Of a stretch of 47,783 bases of DNA, positions 7,410-15,935 are shown piece after piece. Below the pieces are notes generated by a model, which saw only the letters and a program-made list of their open reading frames with translations, was not told the origin of the DNA and searched no databases. The DNA comes from Syntrophaceae bacterium (lineage in GTDB: Bacteria; Desulfobacterota; Syntrophia; Syntrophales; Smithellaceae): the NCBI GenBank assembly GCA_003139775.1, contig PLGI01000084.1, forward strand, positions 372 through 48,154, written 5' to 3'. Numbering within the stretch: the stretch's first letter is position 1; every line of letters begins with the position of its first letter. A program made the translations under genes and the position numbers.

Positions 7410-7745
7410 TTAGTTCAAGTTTTTATCAATCAACGCTGCAAGTTGATTTTTAGATAACAATCCGATCTGAGTATCCTGCACTTTGCCGTTTTTAATCATA
7501 ATCAATGTCGGTATGCTTTGTACGCCATATTGGGATGCCGTTGCCGGATTATCATCGACATTAACTTTGACCACGTTTATCCGATCATTGTATTGAGCCG
7601 CGAGTTCCTCAAGAATTGGGCCGATTGCCCTGCAGGGGCCGCACCAGGACGCCCAGAAATCCACCAGGGTCGGTTTTTCTTCTTTTAAGACCAATGTACT
7701 GAAATTACTATCATCCGCATGTTTCACAAATTCTGAATTACTCAT
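7410..7745 (-). CDS. trxA: Thioredoxin
   Basis: 111 residues, a normal thioredoxin length. The active site WCGPC lies at 34-38 with the usual preceding VDFWASW, and the cis-proline loop is SIPTL near 79. There is no signal peptide, so it is cytoplasmic. It reduces disulfides using thioredoxin reductase, which is not in this window. AAGGAG precedes the ATG. It is the first gene of a four-gene minus-strand operon, and its promoter region carries an FNR-type box. It is divergent from the Crp/Fnr regulator at 7880, which is the probable controller. Confidence 0.95.
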   Translation of the reverse strand: MSNSEFVKHADDSNFSTLVLKEEKPTLVDFWASWCGPCRAIGPILEELAAQYNDRINVVKVNVDDNPATASQYGVQSIPTLIMIKNGKVQDTQIGLLSKNQLAALIDKNLN

Positions 7746-7820
7746 TTTGTTTCTCCTTATCGATAATTTATTTTGTTTCTCTTTTACGTCTATGGTAAAA
7801 ACTAATTGATTTTGGTTTCA

Positions 7821-7862
7821 TTAATACACCCTGATATTTAATATTTCATTGATCTAAATCAA
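7821..7862 (-). promoter_or_regulatory. Predicted Crp/Fnr-activated promoter of the trxA operon
   Basis: The perfect FNR-type box TTGAT-CTAA-ATCAA (7849-7862) has its centre at 7855.5. Placing the start at 7814 puts the box at -41.5, and the hexamer at -12 to -7 (7826-7821) then reads TATTAA, four of six matches to TATAAT. That is the geometry of a class II FNR-dependent promoter. The start site itself is inferred. Confidence 0.55.
7849..7862. promoter_or_regulatory. Perfect FNR-type box TTGAT-N4-ATCAA
   Basis: TTGATCTAAATCAA matches the FNR consensus at all ten specified bases. It ends one base before the GGAGGAG ribosome site of the Crp/Fnr gene (7864-7870), so binding there could also repress that gene. 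The regulator's recognition helix has E191, S194 and R195, the E-x-x-S-R pattern used by FNR to read TTGAT. Confidence 0.7.
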
Positions 7863-7879
7863 CGGAGGAGAATCTTTTT

Positions 7880-8566
7880 TTGCATATGGATGTCACCAAC
7901 CAGATAAAGGATATTGGCCTATTTCAGGGCGTTTCTTCAGAAAAAATACGCTTGCTTGCAGCACAGGCAATATACAAAAAATTTAAACCCGGCGAAATGG
8001 TTATCGGCGAGACAGATCCTATACGGTCTTTTTATGTGGTCATTTCCGGGCAGTTGAAGCTCTATAGGAGTTCAGCGGAAGGCAAGGAACAGACACTCCA
8101 ACTGCTCGGTCCGGGAGATCCTTTCGGCCTGTGCACGGCATTCGCAACTGATTCCTTTCCGGCTTCCGCCATGGCCATTGAAGATGCTGCCGTCCTTTTA
8201 ATTCCCGGCACAATCATGGAGTCAATAGCAAGGCAGGAACCAGCACTCTTGTTCAACATCATTCAGATATTATCACAACGCCTCAAGGATTCTATGACAC
8301 TCATTGAATCACTTGCTTTAAAGGAAATTCCCGGGCGATTGGCATCTTTCCTACGTCATTCATTACCCAGGGATTCCTCAGACAAAAAGACTGCTGTGAA
8401 ATTGACGATTTCACAACGGGAACTTGCCAAGATTTTGGGTGCCACACCGGAAGCCCTTTCCCGTGCCCTAAGAAAAATGGCCAAGGAAGGTATTCTCTCC
8501 ACATCAGGCCGTATAATAACCATTCTGGATCACAAAGCGCTGGAACAACTGGCAGAAGGGGAATAA
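7880..8566 (+). CDS. Crp/Fnr-family transcriptional regulator
   Basis: 228 residues from a TTG start. A cyclic-nucleotide-binding-type beta roll spans about 15-125 (GEMVIGE, FYVVISGQLKLYR, LGPGDPFG), followed by a long dimer helix and an Fnr-type HTH (TISQRELAKILGATPEALSRALRKM, about 175-200). It has one cysteine, so the 4Fe-4S oxygen sensor of FNR is absent. The ligand is unknown; nitric oxide, haem or redox sensing as in DNR-type relatives are options. The TTG at 7880 sits nine bases after GGAGGAG. An in-frame ATG at 7886 is the alternative. It is divergent from the trxA operon and shares a perfect FNR-type box with it. Confidence 0.85.
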   Translation: MHMDVTNQIKDIGLFQGVSSEKIRLLAAQAIYKKFKPGEMVIGETDPIRSFYVVISGQLKLYRSSAEGKEQTLQLLGPGDPFGLCTAFATDSFPASAMAIEDAAVLLIPGTIMESIARQEPALLFNIIQILSQRLKDSMTLIESLALKEIPGRLASFLRHSLPRDSSDKKTAVKLTISQRELAKILGATPEALSRALRKMAKEGILSTSGRIITILDHKALEQLAEGE

Positions 8567-8994
8567 CTAATAAAATATCTTGTTTTAAAAATATGTTTAC
8601 CCATTTCCCCTGAGAAATATTCTAAACTTTGAAAGAAGCGAAAACGTTAATTGAAAAATGGCGCATGGAATACAATACGTTCAGGCCACACAGTTCTTTG
8701 AATTACCGTCCTCCAGCGCCAGAGGCGTACCTGAATTGAGAAATAAAAAATGCCTGAATCCTAACTTAACATGTGGTACAAGGATTTGGGGCAGTTCACT
8801 TGGAAGAGGAAATAATCGGGAACGGTACTAATTAATTGACACTTAGAAACTAGGGACAAAATTTTACGAATGGCAATTGAAGGTCGATGCAAGGTTTACA
8901 GTTACCGGTTATCGGTTTTCAACAGAAAAAAATAGATAGGGAATCTGACTAATGTTGTATATGATAAAGGTCTAATCTCATCAGGAGGTTTGTT
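8567..8994. other. Intergenic region, no convincing gene
   Basis: About 430 bases between the Crp/Fnr gene and a small membrane protein. It holds a TTGACA at 8836-8841 but no good -10 at 16-18 bases. The minus-strand frame that crosses 8902-9315 is low in recognisable motifs and lies opposite the real gene at 8995. I see no hairpin terminator, tRNA or conserved RNA here. Confidence 0.4.
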
Positions 8995-9195
8995 ATGAAG
9001 TGGACAGGTATTTATCTTATTGGTTATGTTATCTTGGTTGGCGGTCTTGTCGCCGCGCTTTGGAAAATGGGTATTCTGGCCAGAATCGGTGTGGCATGGA
9101 CATTGATCGGGGTAGTGATCGCAATCGGCATTGGCATTATGCTCGCAGTCTCCAGTAGCGGCCGCAAAGATAATATCGAAATCAACCGGAAGTGA
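8995..9195 (+). CDS. Small two-helix membrane protein of unknown function
   Basis: 66 residues. Helix one spans about 5-25 (YLIGYVILVGGLVAALW) and helix two about 33-52 (AWTLIGVVIAIGIGIMLAV), with a basic and polar C-terminal tail. The strong CAGGAGG seven bases before the ATG shows that it is translated. I do not recognise the family. It stands alone between the Crp/Fnr gene and a PqiA-like protein. Confidence 0.65.
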   Translation: MKWTGIYLIGYVILVGGLVAALWKMGILARIGVAWTLIGVVIAIGIGIMLAVSSSGRKDNIEINRK

Positions 9196-9213
9196 GCGAT
9201 GCCCGGAAAATAG

Positions 9214-9348
9214 GGCGTTACCCTTAAAAAGGTTCGCAGAGGGGAAGCGGTTGCTGATGGCGAAAATCAAACCATGCGCGAGTCGTTCGACAAAGTCCAG
9301 CTGGTCAACCTGCATCTGGAACGGCTGTTTCCGGTAAAAAATGAATGA
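9214..9348 (+). pseudogene. Possible gene remnant
   Basis: An open frame just after the 66-residue membrane protein encodes, from an ATG at 9274, MRESFDKVQLVNLHLERLF and then PVKNE before a TGA. The composition looks protein-like, but upstream of 9214 the frame is closed by a stop and there is no ribosome site. It could be the 3' end of a decayed gene or a 24-residue peptide. Confidence 0.2.
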
Positions 9349-9381
9349 TGGGAATTTCCTTTTTCCATCCAGGCCACCACA

Positions 9382-10671
9382 ATGAAGGCCATTACCATGA
9401 AACTGCTCAAATTATTCTTATCCTTAATAATCATCAGCGCATCGGTTATTTTATGTCATCAAATTATTTCAAATTCAATTTCCAACCAAAAGAACAAAAA
9501 TGATTATGCTGAACTCAATCACGTTAAATATGGTCTTCTCAGTGTTGATGAATGGAAACGGCAAATTACCGTAATTTTTGCTGAGGAGATCAATAAACTG
9601 TATTTGTCAAGGACGAATGAGCGGGATCTCCGAAAACATATCGAAGTTTTGTTGAATACACTTATTGATCAAGTCGACAAGAAAATCAGGGAAGGGAACT
9701 CAGGCTCAGCGAAGGGTCAGATCAAACAATCCTTTATAAATATTTTTATTAATCTGGAGGATATTAAAAAAGGCATTCCTGAATATGCGGGTGCCATCAT
9801 TCATGAGATGACGAAATCGAAAACAGAGGGTCAGATAAAGACCATGCTGAATAAACGGCTTGAACAATATGTTAGCCAAACCTTTGATACACCGGATACA
9901 TCTCAAATAAGCCGCATTCTTCTTAGGACTGATTCTAAGGATATAGAAAGTGCTAGGATCAACCTCAATAAGGCAATTTCGATTAAGCAGGACCTGATCT
10001 GGAAAGAGTCTATCGGGTTGATAATTCTGTCGGTTATCCTTTTTAGTTTGTCTGGTTTTAGCAATCAACCTTTGGCCCCCTCCCGGTATATACTCCTCGT
10101 CCTGTCTCTTATCATACTGCTGATAGCCGGCGTAACAACACCCACGATCGATCTGGAAGCAAAAATATCACAGATAAGTTTTATGTTGATGGGGCATCCC
10201 ATCCATTTTGAGAATCAGGTATTGTATTTCCAAAGCAAAAGCATTCTGGATGTATTCTGGATTATGATTATTCATCACGATATTCAAATGAAATTTGTCG
10301 GGGTCTTGCTGATTACCTTCAGTATTTTTTTCCCCCTGTTAAAAATAGTCTCGTCACTGGGATATTATTACAATTATCACCGTGCAAGGGAGAACCCGGT
10401 GATCAAGTTTTTTGTCTTAAAATCCGGGAAATGGTCCATGGCTGATGTCATGGTAGTTGCCATGTTTATGACATATATTGGATTTAATGGGATTATTACC
10501 AACCAGCTCGGCCAATTAAGTTCATCAGCGCCGGAACTGGAGATATTAACTACGAATGGCACCTCCCTTCAGCCAGGGTATTACCTGTTCTTGACATATA
10601 CCCTGTTGGCGTTATTTTTGTCAGGATTCCTAACCAGAAAACCTCACATCCCTCAGAAAAGCATGGAATGA
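9382..10671 (+). CDS. PqiA-like integral membrane protein with large periplasmic domain
   Basis: 429 residues. An N-terminal helix (about 6-28) is followed by about 180 polar residues with predicted helical, lysine/glutamate-rich character, probably outside the membrane. About four helices follow in the second half. The stretch KSGKWSMADVMVVAMFMTYIG near 345-365 resembles PqiA (paraquat-inducible protein A), whose family partners MCE-domain lipid transport proteins. The zinc-ribbon cysteines of canonical PqiA are missing and no MCE gene adjoins. No strong ribosome site precedes 9382, and an ATG at 9397 is an alternative start. The assignment rests on the C-terminal half only. Confidence 0.55.
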   Translation: MKAITMKLLKLFLSLIIISASVILCHQIISNSISNQKNKNDYAELNHVKYGLLSVDEWKRQITVIFAEEINKLYLSRTNERDLRKHIEVLLNTLIDQVDKKIREGNSGSAKGQIKQSFINIFINLEDIKKGIPEYAGAIIHEMTKSKTEGQIKTMLNKRLEQYVSQTFDTPDTSQISRILLRTDSKDIESARINLNKAISIKQDLIWKESIGLIILSVILFSLSGFSNQPLAPSRYILLVLSLIILLIAGVTTPTIDLEAKISQISFMLMGHPIHFENQVLYFQSKSILDVFWIMIIHHDIQMKFVGVLLITFSIFFPLLKIVSSLGYYYNYHRARENPVIKFFVLKSGKWSMADVMVVAMFMTYIGFNGIITNQLGQLSSSAPELEILTTNGTSLQPGYYLFLTYTLLALFLSGFLTRKPHIPQKSME

Positions 10672-11004
10672 CCGGTCAACTTTTCCGCGGACCTGACGCC
10701 TACGGCTAAAGGCGCAGATGAGATGAAGTGAAATATATGTGGACGGAGTCAAGCCTTTGCTGGACTCATTAGCAGCTTCAGATACTAAAATTAAAATGGT
10801 AATCATCACTTCAATTCTGAATCCCTCATAAAAAGAATAATACTCTCTTGCGTCAAGTTACTAATCACGAAATATTTCACTTGACAAAAACCTCATTTAG
10901 CGTTTCCTGTTTGCAAGAGTTTGACTGAGGACTTTCAACCTCGCACAGTTCATCACTCGTTACCTCTCCAATCTCACGAATTATTTCAACACCGGGACAA
11001 CCCG
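10672..11004. other. Intergenic region with a possible kinase promoter
   Basis: A TTGACA at 10881-10886 lies about 120 bases before the ATG of the histidine kinase, but its -10 region is poor. A small imperfect hairpin (CGCCTACGGCTAAAGGCG, about 10697-10714) follows the PqiA-like gene. Nothing else convincing is seen. A TTG at 10921 would extend the kinase by 28 residues. Confidence 0.35.
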
Positions 11005-12894
11005 ATGAATGATCGATCCAAGACAAAGCAGGAATTGATTCAGGAATTGGCTTCTCTGAGACAGGGGATTGCGGAAAGGGAGCACTCTGAATCAGGGCGA
11101 AAGCAGGAGGATGAGGCGCTACGGGAGAGCGAACAGCGGCTTGCCTCAATATACAACACTGTTGGGGATGTCATTTTCTGTCTGTCTGTCGAACCCGCAG
11201 GGCAATTTCGCTTCGTTTCTGTCAACTCGGCTTTTTTGAAAGTCACCGGATTGAGCCAGGAAATGGTGGTCGGTAGGAACGTGAACGAGATCATTCCCGA
11301 GCCGTCCCTAGCGATGGTTCTAGGAAAATACCGACAGACGATAGCGGAAAAGACCATCGTGCGTTGGGAAGAAATATCTGATTACCCCACTGGGCGTTTG
11401 ACTGGCGTAGTCAGCATAGCGCCTGTCTTTGACGACAAAGGCACTTGTACCCATCTGGTTGGATCAGTTCACGACATCACCGAGCGCAAGCAGTTAGAGG
11501 AGGATCTGCGCCTGTCGGAAGAAAACTTCCGCCGTTCGCTGGAAAACTCGCCGCTGGGGGTGCGCATCGTGACCATAGAAGGTGAGACTATTTATGCTAA
11601 CCGGGAAATTCTGGATATCTATGGCTACGACAGCATTGAGGAGTTGAAAAGAACACCCCTAAAGAACCGCTATACCCCGGAGAGCTATGCCGAGTTCTTG
11701 ATCAGAAGGGATAAAAGGCGACAAAATATTGAAGCTCCGTCCGAATACGAAATAAGCATCGTAAGGAAAGACGGTGAAGTACGCCATCTCCAGGTCTTCC
11801 GCAAGAAAATATTATGGGATGGCGAAAAGCAGTTTCAGGTATTATACAACGACATCACCGAACGCAAGCTGGCAGAGGAAGTGATAAGGGAGAGTGAGTC
11901 CAAGTTCCGGACCCTTTTCGAGTCTGCCAGCGATGCTATTTTCTTGGTGGATCAGAACATCTTTATTGACTGCAACCTAAAGACCCTGGAAATGTTCGGT
12001 TGTACCAGGGAACAGATCATCGGGCAGCCTCCTTACCGGTTCTCTCCGGAAATTCAACCTGATGGAAGGAGATCCATGGAGAAAGCACAGGAGAAGATGG
12101 AGACGGCGCTCAGAGGTCAGAAGCAGTTCTTTGAATGGAAGCACAGTCGTTACGATGGGACTCTATTTGATGCAGAGGTCAGCCTGAATGCTTACAGCTC
12201 TGCCGGGAAATACTACCTTCAGGCTATTGTTCGCGATGTCACAGACCGCAAGCGGGCAGAGGAACAGCTTCATGCATCCCTTCAAGAAAAAGAGCTTCTA
12301 CTCAGTGAAGTCCATCACCGGGTAAAGAACAACATGCAGGTGATATCGGGTCTTCTCGATCTTCCGGCGGCGTTAAGTGGAAATCAGGAGCGGAGAAGAA
12401 TGTTCCATGAAAGCCAGAGCCGAATACACGCCATGTCACTGGTACATGAAAAACTATACGGGTCAAAGGATTTAGCAAGAATCGATCTGGCCGATTATGT
12501 GAGAACCATGTCACAGGATTTATTTCAAACGTACAAAAGCAATCTAGGAAAAATAGATCTGATCATCCAAACTGACGGCGATGTTTATGTGGATATTAAC
12601 AAGGCGATCCCCTGTGGCTTGATTTTGAATGAATTGATTTCTAATGCGCTTAAACACGCTTTTCCCGGAGATATACATGGGGAATTACAAATTATCATAA
12701 GCGGAATGAAAAACACAGAAATAGAAATTATTGTCCGTGATAATGGCGTTGGCCTGCCGGACAATGTTGATATCCACCAACCCTTGTTGGTAGGGTTGTA
12801 TCTGGTGAAAGGGCTGGTAAAGAATCAACTTGACGGTCAAATAGAGGTCCGGCGGGACTCCGGAACAGAAATACGGTTCAAATTTCCTTTATAA
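11005..12894 (+). CDS. Multi-PAS sensor histidine kinase (HisKA_2 type)
   Basis: 629 residues from the ATG at 11005. A short N-terminal coiled coil ([19 protein letters not shown]) is followed by three PAS/PAC units of about 120 residues, each closing with a D-I/V-T-[ED]-R-K signature. The HisKA_2 box is [17 protein letters not shown] (near 460), with the phospho-accepting histidine in HHRVKNN. The HATPase_c part has an N-box ([15 protein letters not shown]) and a G1 box (DNGVGLPD). There are no membrane helices, so it senses internally; the signal is unknown. A longer TTG start at 10921 adds 28 residues without family features. The response regulator begins 21 bases downstream. Confidence 0.85.
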   Translation: MNDRSKTKQELIQELASLRQGIAEREHSESGRKQEDEALRESEQRLASIYNTVGDVIFCLSVEPAGQFRFVSVNSAFLKVTGLSQEMVVGRNVNEIIPEPSLAMVLGKYRQTIAEKTIVRWEEISDYPTGRLTGVVSIAPVFDDKGTCTHLVGSVHDITERKQLEEDLRLSEENFRRSLENSPLGVRIVTIEGETIYANREILDIYGYDSIEELKRTPLKNRYTPESYAEFLIRRDKRRQNIEAPSEYEISIVRKDGEVRHLQVFRKKILWDGEKQFQVLYNDITERKLAEEVIRESESKFRTLFESASDAIFLVDQNIFIDCNLKTLEMFGCTREQIIGQPPYRFSPEIQPDGRRSMEKAQEKMETALRGQKQFFEWKHSRYDGTLFDAEVSLNAYSSAGKYYLQAIVRDVTDRKRAEEQLHASLQEKELLLSEVHHRVKNNMQVISGLLDLPAALSGNQERRRMFHESQSRIHAMSLVHEKLYGSKDLARIDLADYVRTMSQDLFQTYKSNLGKIDLIIQTDGDVYVDINKAIPCGLILNELISNALKHAFPGDIHGELQIIISGMKNTEIEIIVRDNGVGLPDNVDIHQPLLVGLYLVKGLVKNQLDGQIEVRRDSGTEIRFKFPL

Positions 12895-12915
12895 TTTTAG
12901 GGAGGGGATGTAGTT

Positions 12916-13923
12916 ATGAAAAGTATGAACAGTGATAAGATCATGGTCGTGGAAGACGAATGGATTGTTGCCGATCAGCTTTGCAATAATCTGAAAGATC
13001 TTGGGTACATGGTTTGCTCAACGGCATCCACGGGAGACGAGGCCATCAGAAAAGTGGGAGAGGATAGACCAGACCTGATCCTGATGGATATTGTTTTAAA
13101 GAGTAAAATGGACGGCATTGAAGCTGCCGACCGGATTACTTCACAGTTTGATATCCCGGTCATTTATCTGACCGCTTACACAAATCAGGAATATATCGAA
13201 CGGGCAAAACAGACAAATCCTTTCGGTTATCTGGTCAAACCTTTCAAGCAGAAGGAACTGTATGCAAATATCGAGATGGCTCTCCACAAGCACAGGTTGG
13301 ATAAAGAAATCAAAGACTATCTGGGCCGCCTTGTAAAATGCTACAGGGGGACGATCGAAAGCATTTCGGGAGCAATTGAATTGCGCGGACCTTATGTTCC
13401 CGGTCATCACCGGCGGGTCGCTGAATATGTGAATGCCATTGCCGGGGAAATGAGACTTTCCGATTTCTCGATAGAGGGAGCTTGTTTGACAGCATACGTC
13501 TATGACATCGGCCTTGCGTGTATGCCCCTTAGCGTCATTCAGGATTCTGGACAGTTGACAGGACTTCGTCTGACCCTGTATCGCAATTACCCTCAGATGA
13601 GTTATGACATTTTAGAAAAAGTTGATTTCCCCTGGCCCGTCGCTGATATTGTCCTGCAGCATTGTGAATGTTACGATGGATCCGGATTCCCCCGGGGGTT
13701 CAAGGGGAATGATATTCTCATCGAAGCCAGGATCCTGGCCGTGGCACATGCCCTTGAAGACTTGACTTCTAATATGGTCTCCCGAAATGCCTTTCCTTTA
13801 AAGCAGGCCATTGATGAAATAAAAGTCCATCGTGAATCTAAGTATGATCCCGATGTCGTGGATGTATGTCTGAGTCTTTTCAATCCCACGACTTGGAATC
13901 CCCCGGCTCCAGCCGGGGGATGA
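12916..13923 (+). CDS. Response regulator with degenerate HD-GYP domain
   Basis: 335 residues. The receiver domain (about 7-122) is complete: acidic pair E13/D14, phospho-acceptor D58 in LILMDIV, T86 and K108. An HD-GYP domain follows (about 140-325) but its metal ligands are damaged. The HD motif is YD at 195-196, the next histidine is Y224, HHE becomes HCE at 248-250, and the GYP signature is GFP near 256-258. Hydrolysis of cyclic di-GMP is therefore unlikely, and a binding or protein-interaction role is more plausible. It is paired with the kinase upstream. A strong GGGAGGGG precedes the ATG. The last eight residues (NPPAPAGG region) are encoded by an interspersed repeat hairpin. Confidence 0.85.
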   Translation: MKSMNSDKIMVVEDEWIVADQLCNNLKDLGYMVCSTASTGDEAIRKVGEDRPDLILMDIVLKSKMDGIEAADRITSQFDIPVIYLTAYTNQEYIERAKQTNPFGYLVKPFKQKELYANIEMALHKHRLDKEIKDYLGRLVKCYRGTIESISGAIELRGPYVPGHHRRVAEYVNAIAGEMRLSDFSIEGACLTAYVYDIGLACMPLSVIQDSGQLTGLRLTLYRNYPQMSYDILEKVDFPWPVADIVLQHCECYDGSGFPRGFKGNDILIEARILAVAHALEDLTSNMVSRNAFPLKQAIDEIKVHRESKYDPDVVDVCLSLFNPTTWNPPAPAGG

Positions 13924-13954
13924 ATGCGGTGTAATTCGCGGGAGGTCGCGTTAT
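13893..13954 (+). repeat. Interspersed repeat R1, left part (interrupted copy)
   Basis: It contains a 9-bp hairpin CCCCCGGCT-CC-AGCCGGGGG (13900-13919), then GAATGCGGTGTAA and CGCGGGAGGTCGCGTTAT. The same blocks in the same order recur at 46788-46849. The 5' end lies inside the response-regulator gene and supplies its stop codon. Confidence 0.75.
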
Positions 13955-14144
13955 CCTCTGCTTTGCGGGATATCCCCATGTGCTTTGCACACGGGATAAT
14001 TCAACTTACAAATATTACTGCACTACGTTTGTAATATTTGAGTTTCATTAATTCGACCTGCAAGCTTCAGTCGCAGATGACCCCACGGTGACCTTTAGGT
14101 TATTCAGGTTATGCACTTTGTTTCTGAAGCTTGGGTCTCATTAT
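13955..14144. repeat. MITE-like palindromic element inserted into repeat R1
   Basis: These 190 bases separate the two halves of repeat R1, which are joined directly at 46846-46850. Both junctions carry TTAT (13951-13954 and 14141-14144), consistent with a 4-bp target duplication. Inside are blocks shared with other elements in the window (GGGATAATTC, ATTAATTCGACCTGCAAGC, AAGCTTGGGTCTCATTA). Two internal palindromes are visible, CAAATATTAC/GTAATATTTG and AAGCTTCAG/CTGAAGCTT. It has no coding capacity. Confidence 0.65.
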
Positions 14145-14192
14145 TATAGGGAGCCTCCGGCTCCTGCCGGAGGGGGCTCCACTGAGAAGGGC
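14145..14192 (+). repeat. Interspersed repeat R1, right part
   Basis: TATAGGGAGCCTCCGGCTCC, then TGCCGGAGGGGGCTCCACTGA, matches GTAAGGAACCTCCGACTCC and CCCGAGGGGGCTCCACTGA at 46850-46890. It forms a hairpin (GGAGCCTCCGGC / GCCGGAGGGGGCTCC, imperfect). Confidence 0.7.
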
Positions 14193-14386
14193 TATAACGG
14201 TGAACAAAACAAAAGTTGAGCCGATTTTTCAAAAGGACGTGTGCCGCTATACATCACTTATGTAAAAAATAATATATACTTATTGCAATATAAACGAAGA
14301 TCGCATATTACATTCTCGCTTAATAAATGGATTTGTGAAAAATCCTTACAGATCGAAAATATGTTTTTTCTTCAAAGGATATGGTT

Positions 14387-15037
14387 ATGAAAGTCAAGAC
14401 TCAGGAGCTTTTTAATTTTTATTCACATCTTGCCGGAATGATCGCTGCTGTCATCGGCACTGTATATCTAGTAATGGTTGCCAGTCGTTCGGCATCAGGT
14501 CTTACAACTGCACTTATTTATGGAATTTCTGTTGTTTTCCTTTTTTCGGCGAGCTCTCTGTACCATGCTTTCAAAAAGAAGGATAATGAGTTGTCCTTCT
14601 GGCGAAGAATGGATCGTCTGGCAATATTTTTCATGATTGCGGGAACATTTACTCCGGTATGTTATTTTTACCTGAATGGCGCTTACAAATGGTCAATGAT
14701 TATCTTTCAGTGGAGTCTTGTGGGCGTTGGTGTGATTTCTCAGATTTTTTTCCCGAGGGCTCCAAGAAAACTATACGCGGTAATCTATCTATTCATGGGC
14801 TGGTCAGGGCTTTTCATCGTCAAACAGGTACTTGCCAATATGTCTGTATCCCAGGTGGTCCTTCTATTTTCCGGTGCCGCCGCTTTTACGCTGGGGGGCA
14901 TTATTTATGCCATAAAAAAACCAAAAATACTTCCGGGTATTTTCAGTTTCCATGAACTCTTTCATATAATGGTCTTGATTGGCGGAGTTCTGCATTATGC
15001 CATGATTTACGGAGTATATTCCCATCTTGGCGCCTAA
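14387..15037 (+). CDS. HlyIII/PAQR-family seven-helix membrane protein
   Basis: 216 residues with seven hydrophobic helices. The family's zinc-site residues are present: SSLYHAF near 55, MDRLAIFFMIAGTFTP near 75-90, and the C-terminal HELFHIMVLIGGVLHY. Members are the bacterial hemolysin-III/YqfA proteins, related to eukaryotic progestin-adipoQ receptors and suspected membrane hydrolases or regulators of membrane lipid state. The ATG at 14387 was chosen over 14381 because AAAGGA (14374-14379) is correctly spaced to it. The next gene, a hydrolase, starts five bases after the stop. Confidence 0.85.
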   Translation: MKVKTQELFNFYSHLAGMIAAVIGTVYLVMVASRSASGLTTALIYGISVVFLFSASSLYHAFKKKDNELSFWRRMDRLAIFFMIAGTFTPVCYFYLNGAYKWSMIIFQWSLVGVGVISQIFFPRAPRKLYAVIYLFMGWSGLFIVKQVLANMSVSQVVLLFSGAAAFTLGGIIYAIKKPKILPGIFSFHELFHIMVLIGGVLHYAMIYGVYSHLGA

Positions 15038-15041
15038 GTTA

Positions 15042-15935
15042 ATGGATATAACCCTTCCGTTCACAAACACCGGCAAGGCGACGGAGATTCTTCTTGCAGC
15101 CGAGGCGGCGCTATTTTTGAAAGAGTATGAAGAGAACTATTCCGCAGGCGAGAGTAAACCTCCGGATATCGGGATGCCGTTTTTTTTACACTCACCTGGG
15201 TCTGATACTGGCGTACTCCTCATTCACGGGCTCATGGCCGCGCCGGAGGAGGTAAAAGAATGGGCGGTGTTTCTGCACGAAAAAGGCCTGAATGTATATG
15301 CTCCAAGGCTTTCCGGTCACGGCACATCCTCCAAAGATCTATCGGGTCGCAACTATAATGACTGGATGGATTCGGTTGATCGCGGTCATGCTATTTTGAA
15401 AACATACTGCAAAAAAATTCTGGTGGCTGGTTTTTCAACCGGAGCGGGTCTTGCTCTGCAATCGGTTATCATGAAACCCCATGATTTTGAGGCTGTGATT
15501 GCCATCAGCGCGCCGCTGAAATTTAAAAGCTTTTCATCCAGGTTTGCTGAACTGCTTAATGGCTTCAATCTTTTCTGCAATTATTTGGGTATGGATAATC
15601 TTGCCAGGGAGTTTATGAAAAACGATGCGGACAATCCCCAAATAAATTATCTTCGCTGTCCGGTCAGCGCCTTTGTTCAGGTTAAAAAGCTAATGAAAAA
15701 AGTCCGCAGATCGCTTCCTGATATTTTTATTCCGGCGCTTGTAATTCAGGCAAAAAATGATCCTAAAGTAGCGCCTCAAAGCGGTCCTGCAATATTTAAA
15801 CTCTTGGGCACGGATAAAAAACATTTTTCCTGGATTGATTATAATATGCATGGAATTGTTCGCGGCGAAATTGCCAAAGAAGTTTTTAAAGAAGTTGAAT
15901 CATTTCTTGCGACTTATCATCTGATTCATTCTTAG
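15042..15935 (+). CDS. Alpha/beta hydrolase (esterase/lipase type)
   Basis: 297 residues from the ATG at 15042; a TTG at 15027 would overlap the previous gene. The oxyanion loop LLIHGLMAAPEEV (about 60-72), the nucleophile elbow GFSTG (Ser near 132), the acid in VIQAKNDPKVAP (near 235-247) and the histidine in NMHGIV (near 270) give a complete triad in the right order. The closest familiar style is carboxylesterase or monoacylglycerol lipase. There is no signal peptide, so it is cytoplasmic. It is probably co-transcribed with the HlyIII gene. The substrate is likely an acyl ester. Confidence 0.8.
   Translation: MDITLPFTNTGKATEILLAAEAALFLKEYEENYSAGESKPPDIGMPFFLHSPGSDTGVLLIHGLMAAPEEVKEWAVFLHEKGLNVYAPRLSGHGTSSKDLSGRNYNDWMDSVDRGHAILKTYCKKILVAGFSTGAGLALQSVIMKPHDFEAVIAISAPLKFKSFSSRFAELLNGFNLFCNYLGMDNLAREFMKNDADNPQINYLRCPVSAFVQVKKLMKKVRRSLPDIFIPALVIQAKNDPKVAPQSGPAIFKLLGTDKKHFSWIDYNMHGIVRGEIAKEVFKEVESFLATYHLIHS

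Noticed and set aside
8902-9315. Minus-strand 137-residue open frame
   Set aside because: It overlaps a plus-strand gene with a strong ribosome site, and its composition (many His, Asn, Asp, Pro) looks like out-of-frame translation.
13893-14192. Possible CRISPR array in repeat-rich gaps (here and at 19964-20290, 39181-39515)
   Set aside because: The repeats are palindromic and irregularly spaced, with no constant-length spacers and no cas genes.
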